Part shown: positions 36,863 to 48,784 of the stretch, piece by piece
Layout: each line of letters opens with the position of its first letter
How positions within the stretch are numbered: the stretch's first letter is position 1
Assembly: GCF_019802085.1 (NCBI RefSeq)
Contig: NZ_JAHVHV010000002.1
Coordinates: forward strand, 186,001 to 250,000
Length of the DNA stretch: 64,000 nt
Origin: Ferrimonas balearica
GTDB taxonomy: Bacteria > Pseudomonadota > Gammaproteobacteria > Enterobacterales > Shewanellaceae
Direction: 5' to 3'
Notes under the pieces: model-generated
The model's input: the letters and a program-made list of their open reading frames with translations, nothing else
What the model was told of the DNA's origin: nothing
The model's database searches: none
Position numbers and translations under genes: made by a program

Positions 36863-38662
36863 ATGGCGATTCAAGTGTTACCCCCCCAGCTGGCCAACCA
36901 GATCGCCGCCGGGGAAGTGGTCGAGCGACCGGCGTCGGTGATCAAGGAGTTGGTGGAAAACAGCCTGGATGCGGGCGCCACCCGCGTCGAGATCGAGATT
37001 GAGCGCGGCGGCAGCAAGAAGATGCTGATCCGCGACAACGGCAAGGGGATCCCCAAAGCCGAGCTGGAGCTGGCCCTGGCCCGCCATGCCACCTCCAAGG
37101 TGGCCACCCTGTCCGATCTGGAAGCGATCCTGAGTTTCGGTTTTCGCGGTGAGGCCCTGGCCTCCATCAGCTCCGTGGCCCGTCTGACCCTCACCTCCCG
37201 CACCGCCGACGCCAGTGAGGCCTGGCAGGCCTACGCCGAGGGTCGGGAGATGGCGGTCCGGGTGCAGCCGGCGGCCCACCCGGTGGGCACCACGGTGGAG
37301 GTGGTGGATCTCTTCTTCAACACCCCCGCCCGCCGCCGCTTCCTCAAGGCCGACAAAACCGAATTCACCCACATCGAGGAGCAGCTGCGTCGCATCGCTC
37401 TGGCCAAGGACGAGATCCACTTCGTGTTGCGCCACAACGGCAAGGTGATCCGCCAGTACCGTCCCGCCACCAACGAGCGGCAGCGTCAGCAGCGGCTGGG
37501 GGCGATCTGCGGCAGCGCCTTTACCGAGCGGGCCTTCCACCTGGTCAGCGCCAACGACGATCTGGCGCTGCACGGCTACCTGGCTTTGGACGATGTGCGG
37601 GCCCGGGTTTCCGACATCCAGTATTTCTACGTCAATGGCCGCGTGGTGCGGGACCGCCTGGTCAACCACGCGGTGCGCCAGGCGCTGGAGGAGGCCGGGG
37701 TGCCCGGCCAGGCCGGTTTCGTCCTCTATTTGAACCTCGACCCCCAGGAGGTGGACGTCAACGTCCACCCGGCCAAGCACGAAGTGCGCTTCCACCAGGC
37801 CCGTTACGTCCACGACTTTATCCTCCAGGGCCTGCAGCAGGGGCTGGCCCAACGCCCGACGGCGTCTGCAGCGACGACCCTCGAGACTCCGGCGGTGCAG
37901 GAGAGGGCCCCCGAGCCCTACCACACCCCCTCGCCGGCGCCCCGCGCCGAGCCCCACCCCGCCGCTTCGGCGCCGCGGCCCGGCGCCAGCTACAGTGGCG
38001 GTGGCTACCAGCCCTCGCCGCTGCGCAGCGCCGCCCCCAGTCAGCGGGCGGTGGACAGCTACGGCCACCTGATGCAGACCCCCAGCGCGCAGGCGGTGCC
38101 CTCGGCAGCCGCGGATCCAGCCCCGGTAACGGACACCGCCGGCTGGCGCTGGCTGAGTGCCCTGGATGAGGCACACGCCCTGGTTCAGCAGGGGCCCCAG
38201 TTGCGACTGATCTCCCGCCAGGCCCTGGGATCGCAGCTGCTCAAGGCTCAACTGTGCGATCGCCTGCCCCAGGGGCTGGTGGGCCAGCCCCTGCTGCTGC
38301 CGGTCAGCGTGCCCTTGGATGTGAACTGGGTCACGGTTCTGGAGCAGCGCTCGGAACTGCTGCGTCGGCTGGGCATCGAAATGGCGGTACAGGGCCAGCG
38401 CCTGGTGATCCGCACCGTGCCGGCCCTGCTGCGCCACGCCGATCTGGCCACCCTGATGCCGGAGCTGCTCCAATGGCTGGAAGCGGAGTCGCCGGCGCAC
38501 CCGGCCCTCGCCACCTGGCTGTCGGCCCAGTGCCGCGAGTTTGATCCCCTTCCCGGCCTGTGGCGGCAATGGGCCGCGCTGCCCGAAGACGAGCGGCAGA
38601 CCCTGCTGGCGCAAGTCAGCACCGAACTGCCCTGGCAACAGCACCTGGAGTCCACCGAATGA
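36863..38662 (+). CDS. mutL: DNA mismatch repair protein MutL
   Basis: A 599-aa GHKL-ATPase that couples MutS mismatch recognition to downstream nicking and unwinding. The N-terminal ATPase motifs are clear: [42 protein letters not shown] and [10 protein letters not shown] long Pro/Ala/Ser-rich linker (about 330-440) leads to the C-terminal dimerisation domain. That domain lacks the DQHAxxER endonuclease motif, as expected in MutH-type enterics and relatives. The stop codon overlaps the miaA start (ATGA). Confidence 0.97.
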   Translation: MAIQVLPPQLANQIAAGEVVERPASVIKELVENSLDAGATRVEIEIERGGSKKMLIRDNGKGIPKAELELALARHATSKVATLSDLEAILSFGFRGEALASISSVARLTLTSRTADASEAWQAYAEGREMAVRVQPAAHPVGTTVEVVDLFFNTPARRRFLKADKTEFTHIEEQLRRIALAKDEIHFVLRHNGKVIRQYRPATNERQRQQRLGAICGSAFTERAFHLVSANDDLALHGYLALDDVRARVSDIQYFYVNGRVVRDRLVNHAVRQALEEAGVPGQAGFVLYLNLDPQEVDVNVHPAKHEVRFHQARYVHDFILQGLQQGLAQRPTASAATTLETPAVQERAPEPYHTPSPAPRAEPHPAASAPRPGASYSGGGYQPSPLRSAAPSQRAVDSYGHLMQTPSAQAVPSAAADPAPVTDTAGWRWLSALDEAHALVQQGPQLRLISRQALGSQLLKAQLCDRLPQGLVGQPLLLPVSVPLDVNWVTVLEQRSELLRRLGIEMAVQGQRLVIRTVPALLRHADLATLMPELLQWLEAESPAHPALATWLSAQCREFDPLPGLWRQWAALPEDERQTLLAQVSTELPWQQHLESTE

Positions 38663-39606
38663 CCGATATCCGCCCGCTGGCGATCTGCCTGATGGGCCCC
38701 ACCGCTTCCGGCAAGACCGACCTGGCCATGGCCCTGCGCGACCGCCTGCCGGTGGAGCTGATCAGCGTCGACTCGGCGCTCATCTACCGTGGCATGGACA
38801 TCGGCACCGCCAAGCCCACCGCCGCGGAGCTGGCCCGTGCGCCCCATCGGCTGATTGACATCAAGGACCCCGCCGAGAGCTACTCGGCAGCGGACTTCGC
38901 CACCGACGCCCTGGCGGAGATGGCCCAGATCCAGGCCAGTGGTCGCATCCCCCTGCTGGTGGGTGGCACCATGCTCTATTTCAAGGCGTTGCTGGAGGGG
39001 CTTTCGCCCCTGCCCAGTGCCGATCCAGAGGTACGAGCGGCCATCGAGGCGGAGGCGGCAGAGCGGGGCTGGAACGCCCTGCATCAGGAGCTGGCGGACA
39101 TCGATCCCGAGTCCGCGGCGCGGATCCACCCCAACGATCCGCAGCGATTGTCCCGCGCCTTGGAAGTCTATAGAATTAGCGGCCAGACTCTGACCACCCT
39201 GACCCGGCAAAAACGCCCGCCCCTGCCGTTTCGTGCAGCGCAATTTGCGATCGTTCCCCAAGACAGAGCGCGACTGCACCAGCGGATCGAGCAGCGGTTT
39301 ATGACCATGCTCGAACAGGGCTTCGAAGCGGAAGTTCGGGCCCTCAAACAGCGGCCGGATCTGCACCCGGGCCTCCCCGCCATTCGTTGTGTGGGATACC
39401 GGCAGATGTGGGGCTATTTGGACGGCGAATACGACCATTCGACCATGGTCGAAAAAGGGGTGGCGGCAACCCGTCAATTGGCCAAACGCCAAGTTACCTG
39501 GCTGCGCGGCTGGCAAGGGTTGCACTGGCTCAATTCAGAGCACGATGATAATGTAGGCGAAGTGTTACAGAAGTTAGCCTTACAATTTGGTTTGAGCTAT
39601 AAGTAA
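38659..39606 (+). CDS. miaA: tRNA dimethylallyltransferase MiaA
   Basis: A 315-aa enzyme that adds the dimethylallyl group to A37 of UNN-decoding tRNAs. The P-loop is [11 protein letters not shown]; the catalytic Asp is in [18 protein letters not shown]; the [11 protein letters not shown] and [11 protein letters not shown] motifs follow. The start is inside the mutL stop codon. It is followed by hfq as in E. coli, with a 72-nt gap. Confidence 0.97.
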   Translation: MTDIRPLAICLMGPTASGKTDLAMALRDRLPVELISVDSALIYRGMDIGTAKPTAAELARAPHRLIDIKDPAESYSAADFATDALAEMAQIQASGRIPLLVGGTMLYFKALLEGLSPLPSADPEVRAAIEAEAAERGWNALHQELADIDPESAARIHPNDPQRLSRALEVYRISGQTLTTLTRQKRPPLPFRAAQFAIVPQDRARLHQRIEQRFMTMLEQGFEAEVRALKQRPDLHPGLPAIRCVGYRQMWGYLDGEYDHSTMVEKGVAATRQLAKRQVTWLRGWQGLHWLNSEHDDNVGEVLQKLALQFGLSYK

Positions 39607-39622
39607 CTGGCGCGCATGGGTG

Positions 39623-39651
39623 TTGCACGCAGATATCACTTCGTTGATAAG
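39623..39651 (+). promoter_or_regulatory. Possible hfq promoter
   Basis: TTGCAC, 17 nt, GATAAG just upstream of hfq, in the AT-rich miaA-hfq gap. A TACAAT at 39655-39660 is an alternative -10. Weak call. Confidence 0.35.
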
Positions 39652-39654
39652 TAA

Positions 39655-39981
<327 letters not shown>

Positions 39982-40003
39982 GCCCCATTAGGAGAAAGTT
40001 TGC

Positions 40004-41290
40004 TTGTTTGAGCGGTATGAAGCAGGCGAACGTGCGATTCTCGTTCACATCGACTTTTCCTCGGAAGGTGAGCGCGAAGACCTGGAGGAGCTCGAGTTAC
40101 TCGTGAGCTCCGCCGGGGTCACGTCCTGTGGCGTTGTCACAGGGCGTCGTGCGAGTCCCCACCCCAAGTATTTCTGTGGTACCGGCAAGGCCGAAGAGGT
40201 CGCCGCTCTGGTGCAAGCCGAGCAGGCGGACGTGGTCATCTTCAACCACGCCCTCAGTCCCGCCCAGGAGCGAAACCTGGAGCGCCTCTGCCACTGCCGT
40301 GTACTGGACCGAACCGGTCTTATCCTCGACATCTTTGCCCAGCGCGCCCGCACCCATGAAGGGAAACTGCAGGTCGAACTGGCACAGCTGCGTCACCTCT
40401 CCACCCGGCTGATCCGGGGCTGGACCCACCTGGAGCGCCAGAAGGGGGGGATCGGCTTGCGCGGTCCCGGGGAAACCCAGCTGGAAACCGACCGCCGCCT
40501 GCTGCGCGAGCGGATCAAGGCGATCCTGCGGCGCCTGGACAAGGTGGCCCGTCAGCGGGAGCAGGGCCGTCGTGCCCGGCAGCGCCGCGAAGTGCCCACG
40601 GTCTCCCTGGTCGGCTACACCAACGCCGGCAAGTCCACCCTCTTTAACCGCATCACCGACTCCGGGGTGTACGCGGCGGACCAGCTGTTCGCCACCCTGG
40701 ATCCCACCTTGCGGCGCATCGAAGTGGCCGACGTGGGGCCGGCGATCCTGGCGGACACCGTCGGCTTCATTCGCCATCTGCCCCACGACCTGGTGGCGGC
40801 CTTTAAGGGCACCCTGACCGAGACCCGGGAGGCGGACCTGCTGCTGCACGTGGTGGACGCCGCGGACGAGCGCTCGGGCCAGAACGTTGAGGCGGTGCAC
40901 GAGGTGCTGGAGGAGATCGATGCCGGCGAGGTGCCCAGCCTGCTGGTCTACAACAAGCTGGACCTGCTGGAAGAGGTGCCGCCCCGCATCGATCGCGACG
41001 ACGAGGGCAAACCGATCCGAGTGTGGCTCAGCGCCCGTAATGATCAGGGCATCGAGTTGTTGTTCCAGGCCTTGTCGGAGCGGCTGGGGGACAGCATGGT
41101 GGAGCTCACCCTGAGCCTGCCCCCCAGTGAAGGGCGCTGGGTGGCCCGCTGCCACGAGCTCAATGCCGTTCTCGCTACCGAGTACGATGAACAGGGCCAT
41201 ACTCAGGTTCAGTTAAGGTTGCCTGAGCGAGACTGGCAGCGCCTGCTGAAAGCGTCCGAGGGCAGGCTGTCTGACTTTATCCTCAAGTAA
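40004..41290 (+). CDS. hflX: Ribosome-rescue GTPase HflX
   Basis: A 428-aa GTPase that splits stalled ribosomes, notably after heat shock. An N-terminal HflX domain (to about 180) is followed by the G domain with GYTNAGKSTLFN (G1), DTVGFIRHLP (G3) and NKLD (G4). The start codon is TTG at 40004, 6 nt after AGGAGAAAG: it gives exactly the family N-terminus (FERYEAGERAILVHIDF) and no ATG or GTG fits. It is 22 nt after hfq. Confidence 0.95.
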   Translation: MFERYEAGERAILVHIDFSSEGEREDLEELELLVSSAGVTSCGVVTGRRASPHPKYFCGTGKAEEVAALVQAEQADVVIFNHALSPAQERNLERLCHCRVLDRTGLILDIFAQRARTHEGKLQVELAQLRHLSTRLIRGWTHLERQKGGIGLRGPGETQLETDRRLLRERIKAILRRLDKVARQREQGRRARQRREVPTVSLVGYTNAGKSTLFNRITDSGVYAADQLFATLDPTLRRIEVADVGPAILADTVGFIRHLPHDLVAAFKGTLTETREADLLLHVVDAADERSGQNVEAVHEVLEEIDAGEVPSLLVYNKLDLLEEVPPRIDRDDEGKPIRVWLSARNDQGIELLFQALSERLGDSMVELTLSLPPSEGRWVARCHELNAVLATEYDEQGHTQVQLRLPERDWQRLLKASEGRLSDFILK

Positions 41291-41343
41291 TTGGCTGATA
41301 AATTAGCTAGAGTTACCGAATCCCACCTAATGGAGCAGTGTTA

Positions 41344-42459
41344 ATGGCTTGGAATGAGCCTGGCAATCAAGGCAAAGACCCCTGGGGCAACCGAGGCGGC
41401 AAAGATCAGGGTCCGCCGGACCTGGATGAGGTCTTCCGCAAGTTTTCTTCCCGCTTTGGCGGCGGCAACCAATTCAGCGGCCTGGGCGCGGGACTCATCC
41501 TGCTTGGCCTGGTGCTGGTCTGGGCCTTCTCTGGCTTCTACAAGATTGAGGAAGCCGAGCGGGGCGTGAAGCTGCGCTTCGGTCAATTCTACGATCTGGT
41601 TGAGCCCGGCCTGAAGTGGAAACCCACCTTCGTGGACACCGTCTACCCGGTCAACATCCAGCGGGTTAACCGCCTGAGCGCTTCGGGCATGATGCTGACG
41701 CAGGACGAGAACGTGGTGCGGGTGGAGATGGAGGTGCAGTACCGCATCGCCGACCCGCGCAAGTACCTGTTTGCCGTGACCAATCCGGACCAGTCCCTGA
41801 GTGAGGCGATGGACAGTGCCCTGCGCTACGTCATCGGCCACACCACCATGGACAACATCCTGACCGTGGGCCGTGACAAAGTACGTCGCGATACCTGGCA
41901 GGAGCTCGAAGGGATCATCGAGACCTACGACATGGGTCTGGTGGTGGTCGACGTGGCGTTTAAAGAAGCCCGTCCGCCGGAAGAGGTGAAGCCCGCGTTC
42001 GATGACGCCATTGCGGCCCAGGAGGACGAAGAGCGTTACGTCCAGGAAGCCACCGCCTACGTGCGCCAGATTGAGCCCCAGGCTCGTGGTCGTGCCGAGC
42101 GGATGCTGCAGGAGGCGGAAGCCTACAAGCAGCGTGTGGTCCTGGAAGCCGAGGGTGAGGTGGCCCGCTTTGCTCAGCTGCTGCCCGAGTACGAGGCCGC
42201 CCCCGAGGTGACCCGTGAGCGTCTCTACCTGGAGACGATGGAGCAGGTGTTCAGCAGCACCACCAAGGTAATGGTGGACAATGAGGGTGGCTCCATGTTC
42301 TACCTGCCGCTGGACAAGATCATGCAGGGCCAGTCCCAGGCGTCTCCGGCGCCGCAGATGGTGCAGCCGGCCCCCAGCAGCCAAAGCCGACCCGTACGCA
42401 GCGACCTCACTGACGATCGCAGCAGCCGTACCGACCGCACTCGTCAGGGGAGAAACTGA
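41344..42459 (+). CDS. hflK: FtsH protease modulator HflK
   Basis: A 371-aa SPFH/prohibitin-family membrane protein that forms a large periplasmic cage with HflC around FtsH. A Gly/Asn-rich cytosolic N-terminus (MAWNEPGNQGKDPWGNRGG) precedes one membrane segment (LGAGLILLGLVLVWAF) and the band-7 domain. A coiled coil follows (QARGRAERMLQEAEAYKQ), with a Ser/Arg-rich tail. GGAG lies 11 nt before the ATG. The stop codon is 2 nt from hflC. Confidence 0.97.
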   Translation: MAWNEPGNQGKDPWGNRGGKDQGPPDLDEVFRKFSSRFGGGNQFSGLGAGLILLGLVLVWAFSGFYKIEEAERGVKLRFGQFYDLVEPGLKWKPTFVDTVYPVNIQRVNRLSASGMMLTQDENVVRVEMEVQYRIADPRKYLFAVTNPDQSLSEAMDSALRYVIGHTTMDNILTVGRDKVRRDTWQELEGIIETYDMGLVVVDVAFKEARPPEEVKPAFDDAIAAQEDEERYVQEATAYVRQIEPQARGRAERMLQEAEAYKQRVVLEAEGEVARFAQLLPEYEAAPEVTRERLYLETMEQVFSSTTKVMVDNEGGSMFYLPLDKIMQGQSQASPAPQMVQPAPSSQSRPVRSDLTDDRSSRTDRTRQGRN

Positions 42460-42461
42460 TC

Positions 42462-43337
42462 ATGCGTCCCATTAGTTTGATTTTCCTCGTGGCGGTGCTC
42501 TTCGGTGGCTTCTCCTCCCTGTTCGTGGTGGAGGAGGGCGAACGGGCCATCGTTAAGCGCTTTGGTGTGATTCAGAAGGACGCCGAAGGCAACAACAAGG
42601 TTTACGAGCCGGGCCTGCGCTTCAAGGTGCCGCTGATCGACCAGGTGTTCACCCTGAACGCCCGGATCCTGACTCTGGACGCTGCGGCGGACCGTTTCGT
42701 GACCTCCGAGCAGAAAGACTTGATGGTCGACTCCTACGTGAAGTGGCGCATCGTCGACTTTGGGCAGTTCTACCTGGCCACCCAGGGCAACCAGCTGCTG
42801 GCCGAGTCCCTGCTGCAAAGTAAGATCAACAACGGCCTGCGCTCCGAGTTCGGTAGCCGCACCATCCGTGAAATCGTCTCCGGCAGCCGTGACGAGCTTC
42901 AGCAGGAGGCGCTGCGCGCCACCCGCGAAGACGCCAAGGAGTTGGGCATCGAAGTGGTGGATGTGCGGGTGAAGCAGATCAACCTGCCCCGTGAGGTGAG
43001 TGAGTTCATCTACGACCGGATGCGCGCCCAGCGTGAGGCCGTGGCCCGTGCCCACCGCTCCGAGGGTCAGGAACGTGCCGAGGTGATCCGCGCCGGTGCC
43101 GACGCCCGTGCCACGGTGATCCTGGCGGAAGCCGAGCGCAAGTCCCGTACCCTGCGGGGTCAAGGGGACGGTGAAGCGGCCAAGATCTACGCCGACACCT
43201 ACGGCCAGAACCCCGAGTTCTACGCCCTGCTGCGCAGCCTGGACGCCTACAAGGCCTCCTTCCGCAGCAAAGAGGACGTGCTGGTGGTCTCACCGGACTC
43301 CGAGTTCTTCCAGTTCATGAACAGCAAAACCCGCTGA
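42462..43337 (+). CDS. hflC: FtsH protease modulator HflC
   Basis: A 291-aa SPFH-domain partner of HflK. The N-terminal membrane anchor (LIFLVAVLFGGFSSLFVV) is followed by the band-7 domain (EEGERAIVKRFG, YEPGLRFKVP). A coiled coil (HRSEGQERAEVIRAGADARA) and the conserved C-terminal DSEFFQFM follow. It is the last gene before a strong terminator. Confidence 0.97.
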   Translation: MRPISLIFLVAVLFGGFSSLFVVEEGERAIVKRFGVIQKDAEGNNKVYEPGLRFKVPLIDQVFTLNARILTLDAAADRFVTSEQKDLMVDSYVKWRIVDFGQFYLATQGNQLLAESLLQSKINNGLRSEFGSRTIREIVSGSRDELQQEALRATREDAKELGIEVVDVRVKQINLPREVSEFIYDRMRAQREAVARAHRSEGQERAEVIRAGADARATVILAEAERKSRTLRGQGDGEAAKIYADTYGQNPEFYALLRSLDAYKASFRSKEDVLVVSPDSEFFQFMNSKTR

Positions 43338-43351
43338 TTGAACACCATCCC

Positions 43352-43380
43352 AAGGGCCCGGCATTGACCGGGCCCTTTTT
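43352..43380 (+). terminator. Terminator after hflC
   Basis: A 10-bp stem AAGGGCCCGG / CCGGGCCCTT with a T5 tail. The next small gene starts 16 nt later, so some read-through is likely. Confidence 0.88.
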
Positions 43381-43395
43381 CGTTAAGGAGTCACT

Positions 43396-43578
43396 ATGAG
43401 CTGGATGATGGTGCTGGGGGGGATCCTGCTGATCGAGGGGCTGGGCCCCTTGCTGTTTCCCCGTCAATGGCAGGCGATGATGCGCGAGCTGGCGACGCAG
43501 GACACGATGCTGCTCAGACGCATCGGCGGCGCACTGGTCACTGCAGGTGCGGTGCTCCTCTATATTTTTTCCGTCTAG
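43396..43578 (+). CDS. DUF2065 small membrane protein (YjeT-like)
   Basis: A 60-aa protein with two hydrophobic segments (VLGGILLIEGLGPLLFP and ALVTAGAVLLYIFSV) around a conserved LFPRQWQAMMREL loop: the DUF2065/YjeT pattern. TAAGGAG precedes the ATG. Its place between hflC and purA is the same as E. coli yjeT. Function unknown. Confidence 0.88.
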   Translation: MSWMMVLGGILLIEGLGPLLFPRQWQAMMRELATQDTMLLRRIGGALVTAGAVLLYIFSV

Positions 43579-43602
43579 GCGGTGTTTTGACCAGGTCTGA
43601 TC

Positions 43603-43611
43603 TGCTAGAAT
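43603..43611 (+). promoter_or_regulatory. Extended -10 promoter of purA
   Basis: TGC-TAGAAT, an extended -10 element, 31 nt upstream of purA. No good -35 lies at 17 nt, which fits an extended -10 promoter. No PurR box is obvious. Confidence 0.5.
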
Positions 43612-43621
43612 CCCGCTTTAA

Positions 43622-44938
<1,317 letters not shown>

Positions 44939-44950
44939 ATGGGGTAGCAC

Positions 44951-44972
44951 AACGGGGCCTTCGGGCCCCGTT
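44951..44972 (+). terminator. Hairpin after purA
   Basis: A 9-bp stem AACGGGGCC / GGCCCCGTT with a TTCG loop, but followed by AAAG rather than T. A weak terminator or an RNA-stability hairpin. Confidence 0.45.
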
Positions 44973-45005
44973 AAAGTTTGCCCCGGCGACGTCGATAAGG
45001 AAGGT

Positions 45006-45623
45006 ATGAAACGGACCCTACTCGCGGCAGTGATGCTGCTGGCCCCCAGCGCCCTGGCCCAGGATATCCGGGCGGTGGAGCTCTATTCCCAGGATGATCT
45101 CCTGGCGATGATCCGCGCCAATACCCACCTTATCCGGGTCAAGCGCGACGAGTGCCAGCTGGTCCAGGACATCCAGGCCCGGGCCGACGTGCTCAAGCAG
45201 CCCGCCTACCAGATGCTGTGGGCGGACATGCACCTGTACGGCGTCTGCGTGCGCAAAAGCACCGAACTCGGTTTCCAGTACCTCAACGAGGCGGCGGAGC
45301 AGGGCTTGCCCGACGCCCTCGAACAGCTGGGCCGTTACTACCTCGAGGGGCGGTTCGTGGTGTCCGACGAGGCGCGGGGTCTGCGCCTCACCCAGGTGGC
45401 CGCGTCTTTGGGCCACCACCGCGCCCTGCTGACCCTGGCAGAGCACTACGCCCAGGGCCAGGGCAGTCCCCTGGATTACCCTGAGGTCTACCGCTGGTTG
45501 CACCAGGCGGTATTTGAAACCGAGGCGGAACGCCGCCAGGCCCAGCGCCTGAAGGAACAGCTGGCCCTGCAGTTGCCGCCCAGCGTTCGTGAACAGGCCC
45601 ACCGAGCCGCCCTGGGCCGCTAA
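45006..45623 (+). CDS. motX: Sodium-driven flagellar motor protein MotX
   Basis: A 205-aa periplasmic T-ring component that anchors the PomA/PomB stator in Na+-driven polar flagella. The protein has a signal peptide (LLAAVMLLAPSALAQ) and then Sel1/TPR-like helical repeats, with GLPDALEQLGRYYLEG and GHHRALLTLAEHYAQG as the clearest. Two Cys (DECQLVQ and GVCVRK) fit the conserved disulfide of MotX. Location between purA and rnr is the same as in Vibrio. AAGGAAGG precedes the ATG. It implies a polar flagellum whose other genes lie outside the window. Confidence 0.85.
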   Translation: MKRTLLAAVMLLAPSALAQDIRAVELYSQDDLLAMIRANTHLIRVKRDECQLVQDIQARADVLKQPAYQMLWADMHLYGVCVRKSTELGFQYLNEAAEQGLPDALEQLGRYYLEGRFVVSDEARGLRLTQVAASLGHHRALLTLAEHYAQGQGSPLDYPEVYRWLHQAVFETEAERRQAQRLKEQLALQLPPSVREQAHRAALGR

Positions 45624-45673
45624 CTGGCCTTTCGGGTTATACTTTCACCCAATTTCCAACCTTTGGCAGTCAA

Positions 45674-48031
45674 ATGAGTCAGGACCCCCATTACCAACGG
45701 GAGGCGGAAAAATACGCCAATCCCATTCCCAGTCGTGAGTTTCTTATCGCGCGCATGCGCGAGCATTCCGGGCCCGTCGCCCGGGAAGAGCTGGCGGCGC
45801 ACTTCAACCTCGAGGGTGACCAGTTCGTCGCCCTCAGCCGCCGCCTGCGCGCCATGGAGCGCGACGGCCAGATTGTCTACACCCGCAAGGGCCGCTACGG
45901 TTTGCCGGAGCGCATGGACCTGCTGACTGGCGTGGTCATGGGCCACCGGGACGGCTTCGGCTTCTTCCGCCCCGACGACGGCACCGACGATCTCTACCTG
46001 TCCGAGCGCAGCATGTACTCAGTGCTGCACGGTGATCGGGTGCTGGCCCAGGTGGACGGCGTCGATCGCCGCGGCCGCAAAGAGGGCCGCATCGTGCGCA
46101 TCGTCGAGCCTCGCAGCACCGAGCTGGTGTGCCGCTACTTCAACGAGGACGGCATCGGCTTCGCCGTGCCCGACGACGCCCGCCTGTCCCAGGACATTTT
46201 GATCCCGGAAGATGGCCGCGCCGGCGCCCGCGAGGGCCAGGTGATCGTCGTGGAGCTGGTCAAGCGCCCCGGTCGCCACACCCACGGCATTGGCCGGGTG
46301 CTGGAGGTGCTGGGCAACGAGATGGCCCCGGGGATGGAGATCGAAATTGCCCTGCGCAGCCACGACCTGCCCCACCAGTTCAGCGAGGCCCTGCTGGCGG
46401 AAACCGCCGCCATCCCCGACGAGGTGCAGGAGGCCGACAAGGTCGGCCGCAAGGACCTGCGTCACCTGCCGCTGGTGACCATCGACGGCGAGGACGCCCG
46501 GGACTTCGACGACGCGGTGTTCGTCAAGCCTAAGAAGGGCGGTGGCTGGCGCCTCTACGTGGCCATTGCCGACGTCAGTCATTACGTGCGCCCCGGCAGC
46601 GCGCTGGACGGCGAAGCCCTGGCTCGAGGCAACTCGGTCTACTTCCCCGCCCAGGTGATCCCCATGCTGCCGGAGAAGCTCTCCAACGGCCTGTGCTCAT
46701 TGAACCCCCACGTGGACCGGCTCTGCATGGTGGCGGAGATGACCATCTCGGCGGCGGGCAACCTGTCCGGCTACCAGTTCTACCCGGCGGTGATGCACAG
46801 CCACGCCCGCCTCACCTACACCAAGGTGGCGGCGATGCTGGAGGGAGACCAGGGCCTGATTGAGCAGTACGCCGAGGTGTTCCCGCATCTGGAGGAGCTC
46901 AACCGCCTCTACCTGGCCCTGGACCACGCCCGCCAGGAGCGCGGTGCCCTGGTGCTGGAGACTGAGGAGACCCAGTTCCTGTTCAACGCCCAGCGGCGCA
47001 TCGAGCGCATCGTGCCGCGCACCCGCAACGTGGCCCACAAGATGATCGAGGAGTGCATGATCCTCGCCAACGTGGCGGCGGGCAAGTTCGTCAAGAAAGC
47101 CAAGGGCGAGGTGCTCTACCGGGTGCACGAAGGGCCCAGCGAGCAGAAGCTGGAGACCCTGCGGGATTTCCTGGGGCAGCAGGGGCTGCACCTGGGCGGC
47201 GGCACCGAGCCGACCCCGGAGGACGTGGCGGATCTGCTGGCCAAGACCCAGGGTCGGGCCGACGCGGAGCTGATTCAGACCATGGTGCTGCGCTCCATGA
47301 AGCAGGCGGTCTACAGCCCGGACAACATCGGCCACTTCGGCCTGGCGCTGCCCAGCTACGCCCACTTCACCTCCCCGATCCGTCGCTACCCGGACCTGGT
47401 GCTGCACCGGGTGATCCGCTACCTGCTGGCCAAGCAGGACAACCCGGAGCTGCCCCGTCAGCAGCTGCAGGCCGACGGCGCCTTCGGTTACGACACCGGC
47501 CCCCTGGCGGAGCTGGGGGAGCACTGCTCCATGACCGAACGCCGGGCCGACGACGCCACCCGCGACGTCTCCGACTGGCTCAAGTGCGAGTACATGCTGG
47601 ACCACGTGGGCGACACCTTCGAGGCGGTGGTCAGTGGGGTCACCAGCTTCGGCCTCTTTGTGCGCCTCAAGAACCTGCACATCGACGGTCTGGTGCACAT
47701 CTCCACCCTGGCCAACGACTACTACCACTTCGATCCGGTGCGCCAGGCGTTGATTGGCGAGGGCAGTGGCCGCCGCTACCGCCTGGGTGACCCGGTGGAG
47801 GTCAAGGTGATGGCGGTGAAGCTGGACGATCGCCAGATCGATCTGGGGCTCATCGAGTCCGCCGGCGACAAGAAGCCGGGCAAGCGCGGTGGGGCGAAAA
47901 AAGGCGTCAAGAAGGGCGGCAGCCGCAAAAGCGGCGATAAGAAAGCCCGCGGCAAGTCCGGTGGCGACAAGGCCTCTGGCAGCGAGTCCCGCGGCGCCAA
48001 GAAACCCAAGTCCAAGCGGAACAAGCGATAG
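45674..48031 (+). CDS. rnr: Ribonuclease R
   Basis: A 785-aa processive 3'-5' exoribonuclease able to degrade structured RNA. Layout: an N-terminal winged-helix; two cold-shock domains; the RNB catalytic domain with DGEDARDFDDAVF carrying the Mg-binding Asp cluster; an S1 domain near 640-720; and a Lys/Gly/Ser-rich basic tail of about 60 residues. The stop codon directly abuts the rlmB start. The pair is conserved from E. coli. Confidence 0.98.
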   Translation: MSQDPHYQREAEKYANPIPSREFLIARMREHSGPVAREELAAHFNLEGDQFVALSRRLRAMERDGQIVYTRKGRYGLPERMDLLTGVVMGHRDGFGFFRPDDGTDDLYLSERSMYSVLHGDRVLAQVDGVDRRGRKEGRIVRIVEPRSTELVCRYFNEDGIGFAVPDDARLSQDILIPEDGRAGAREGQVIVVELVKRPGRHTHGIGRVLEVLGNEMAPGMEIEIALRSHDLPHQFSEALLAETAAIPDEVQEADKVGRKDLRHLPLVTIDGEDARDFDDAVFVKPKKGGGWRLYVAIADVSHYVRPGSALDGEALARGNSVYFPAQVIPMLPEKLSNGLCSLNPHVDRLCMVAEMTISAAGNLSGYQFYPAVMHSHARLTYTKVAAMLEGDQGLIEQYAEVFPHLEELNRLYLALDHARQERGALVLETEETQFLFNAQRRIERIVPRTRNVAHKMIEECMILANVAAGKFVKKAKGEVLYRVHEGPSEQKLETLRDFLGQQGLHLGGGTEPTPEDVADLLAKTQGRADAELIQTMVLRSMKQAVYSPDNIGHFGLALPSYAHFTSPIRRYPDLVLHRVIRYLLAKQDNPELPRQQLQADGAFGYDTGPLAELGEHCSMTERRADDATRDVSDWLKCEYMLDHVGDTFEAVVSGVTSFGLFVRLKNLHIDGLVHISTLANDYYHFDPVRQALIGEGSGRRYRLGDPVEVKVMAVKLDDRQIDLGLIESAGDKKPGKRGGAKKGVKKGGSRKSGDKKARGKSGGDKASGSESRGAKKPKSKRNKR

Positions 48032-48769
48032 ATGAAGCACGAAATGGTGTTTGGCCTCCACGCCGTTGAGGCCCTGTTGCAGCGCCAGCCCGAGCGGGTG
48101 ATGGAGCTGTGGCTGATGAAGGGGCGGGAGGACGAGCGCCTGACCCGGGTGGCCGAGCTGGCCCAGCAGTTTGGCGTGCGCCCCCAGTTGGCGGCGCGCA
48201 AGGTGCTGGATGAGAAAGCCGAGTCGAGCCAGCACCAGGGGGTGGTGGCCCGCTGCAAGCCCGAGCCTGTCAAGGGCGAGCACGAGCTCGACGCCCTGCT
48301 GGATCGTCTGGAGACCCCCTTCCTGCTGGTGCTCGATGGAGTCACCGATCCCCACAACCTGGGGGCCTGTCTGCGCAGTGCCGACGCCGCCGGAGTCCAT
48401 GGGGTGATTGTGCCCAAGGACCGCTCCGCCGGGCTGGGCCCTGTGGTGCGCAAGGTGGCGGTGGGCGCGGCCGAAGCGGTGCCGCTGTTCCAGGTCACCA
48501 ACCTGGCCCGTACCCTGCGGGCGCTGCAGGAGCGGGGCGTGTGGATCGTCGGTGCCGCCGGCGAAGCCACTCACACCCTCTACCAGGCCAAGCTGTCCGG
48601 TCCCCTGGCCATCGCCATGGGCGCCGAGGGTAAGGGCCTGCGCCGCCTGACCCGGGAGCACTGTGACGACCTCATCAGCATCCCCATGGCCGGGGCGGTG
48701 TCCAGCCTCAATGTCTCGGTGGCCACCGGCGTCTGCCTGTTCGAGGCGGTACGCCAGCGCCAGGACTGA
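48032..48769 (+). CDS. rlmB: 23S rRNA (guanosine-2'-O-)-methyltransferase RlmB
   Basis: A 245-aa SPOUT methyltransferase that modifies G2251 in the 23S P-loop. The N-terminal substrate-binding domain ([11 protein letters not shown]) is followed by the knotted SAM domain with [32 protein letters not shown] and [16 protein letters not shown]. It begins immediately after the rnr stop, so it is translated from the same mRNA. Confidence 0.97.
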   Translation: MKHEMVFGLHAVEALLQRQPERVMELWLMKGREDERLTRVAELAQQFGVRPQLAARKVLDEKAESSQHQGVVARCKPEPVKGEHELDALLDRLETPFLLVLDGVTDPHNLGACLRSADAAGVHGVIVPKDRSAGLGPVVRKVAVGAAEAVPLFQVTNLARTLRALQERGVWIVGAAGEATHTLYQAKLSGPLAIAMGAEGKGLRRLTREHCDDLISIPMAGAVSSLNVSVATGVCLFEAVRQRQD

Positions 48770-48784
48770 GCCCGGCTCACCATG

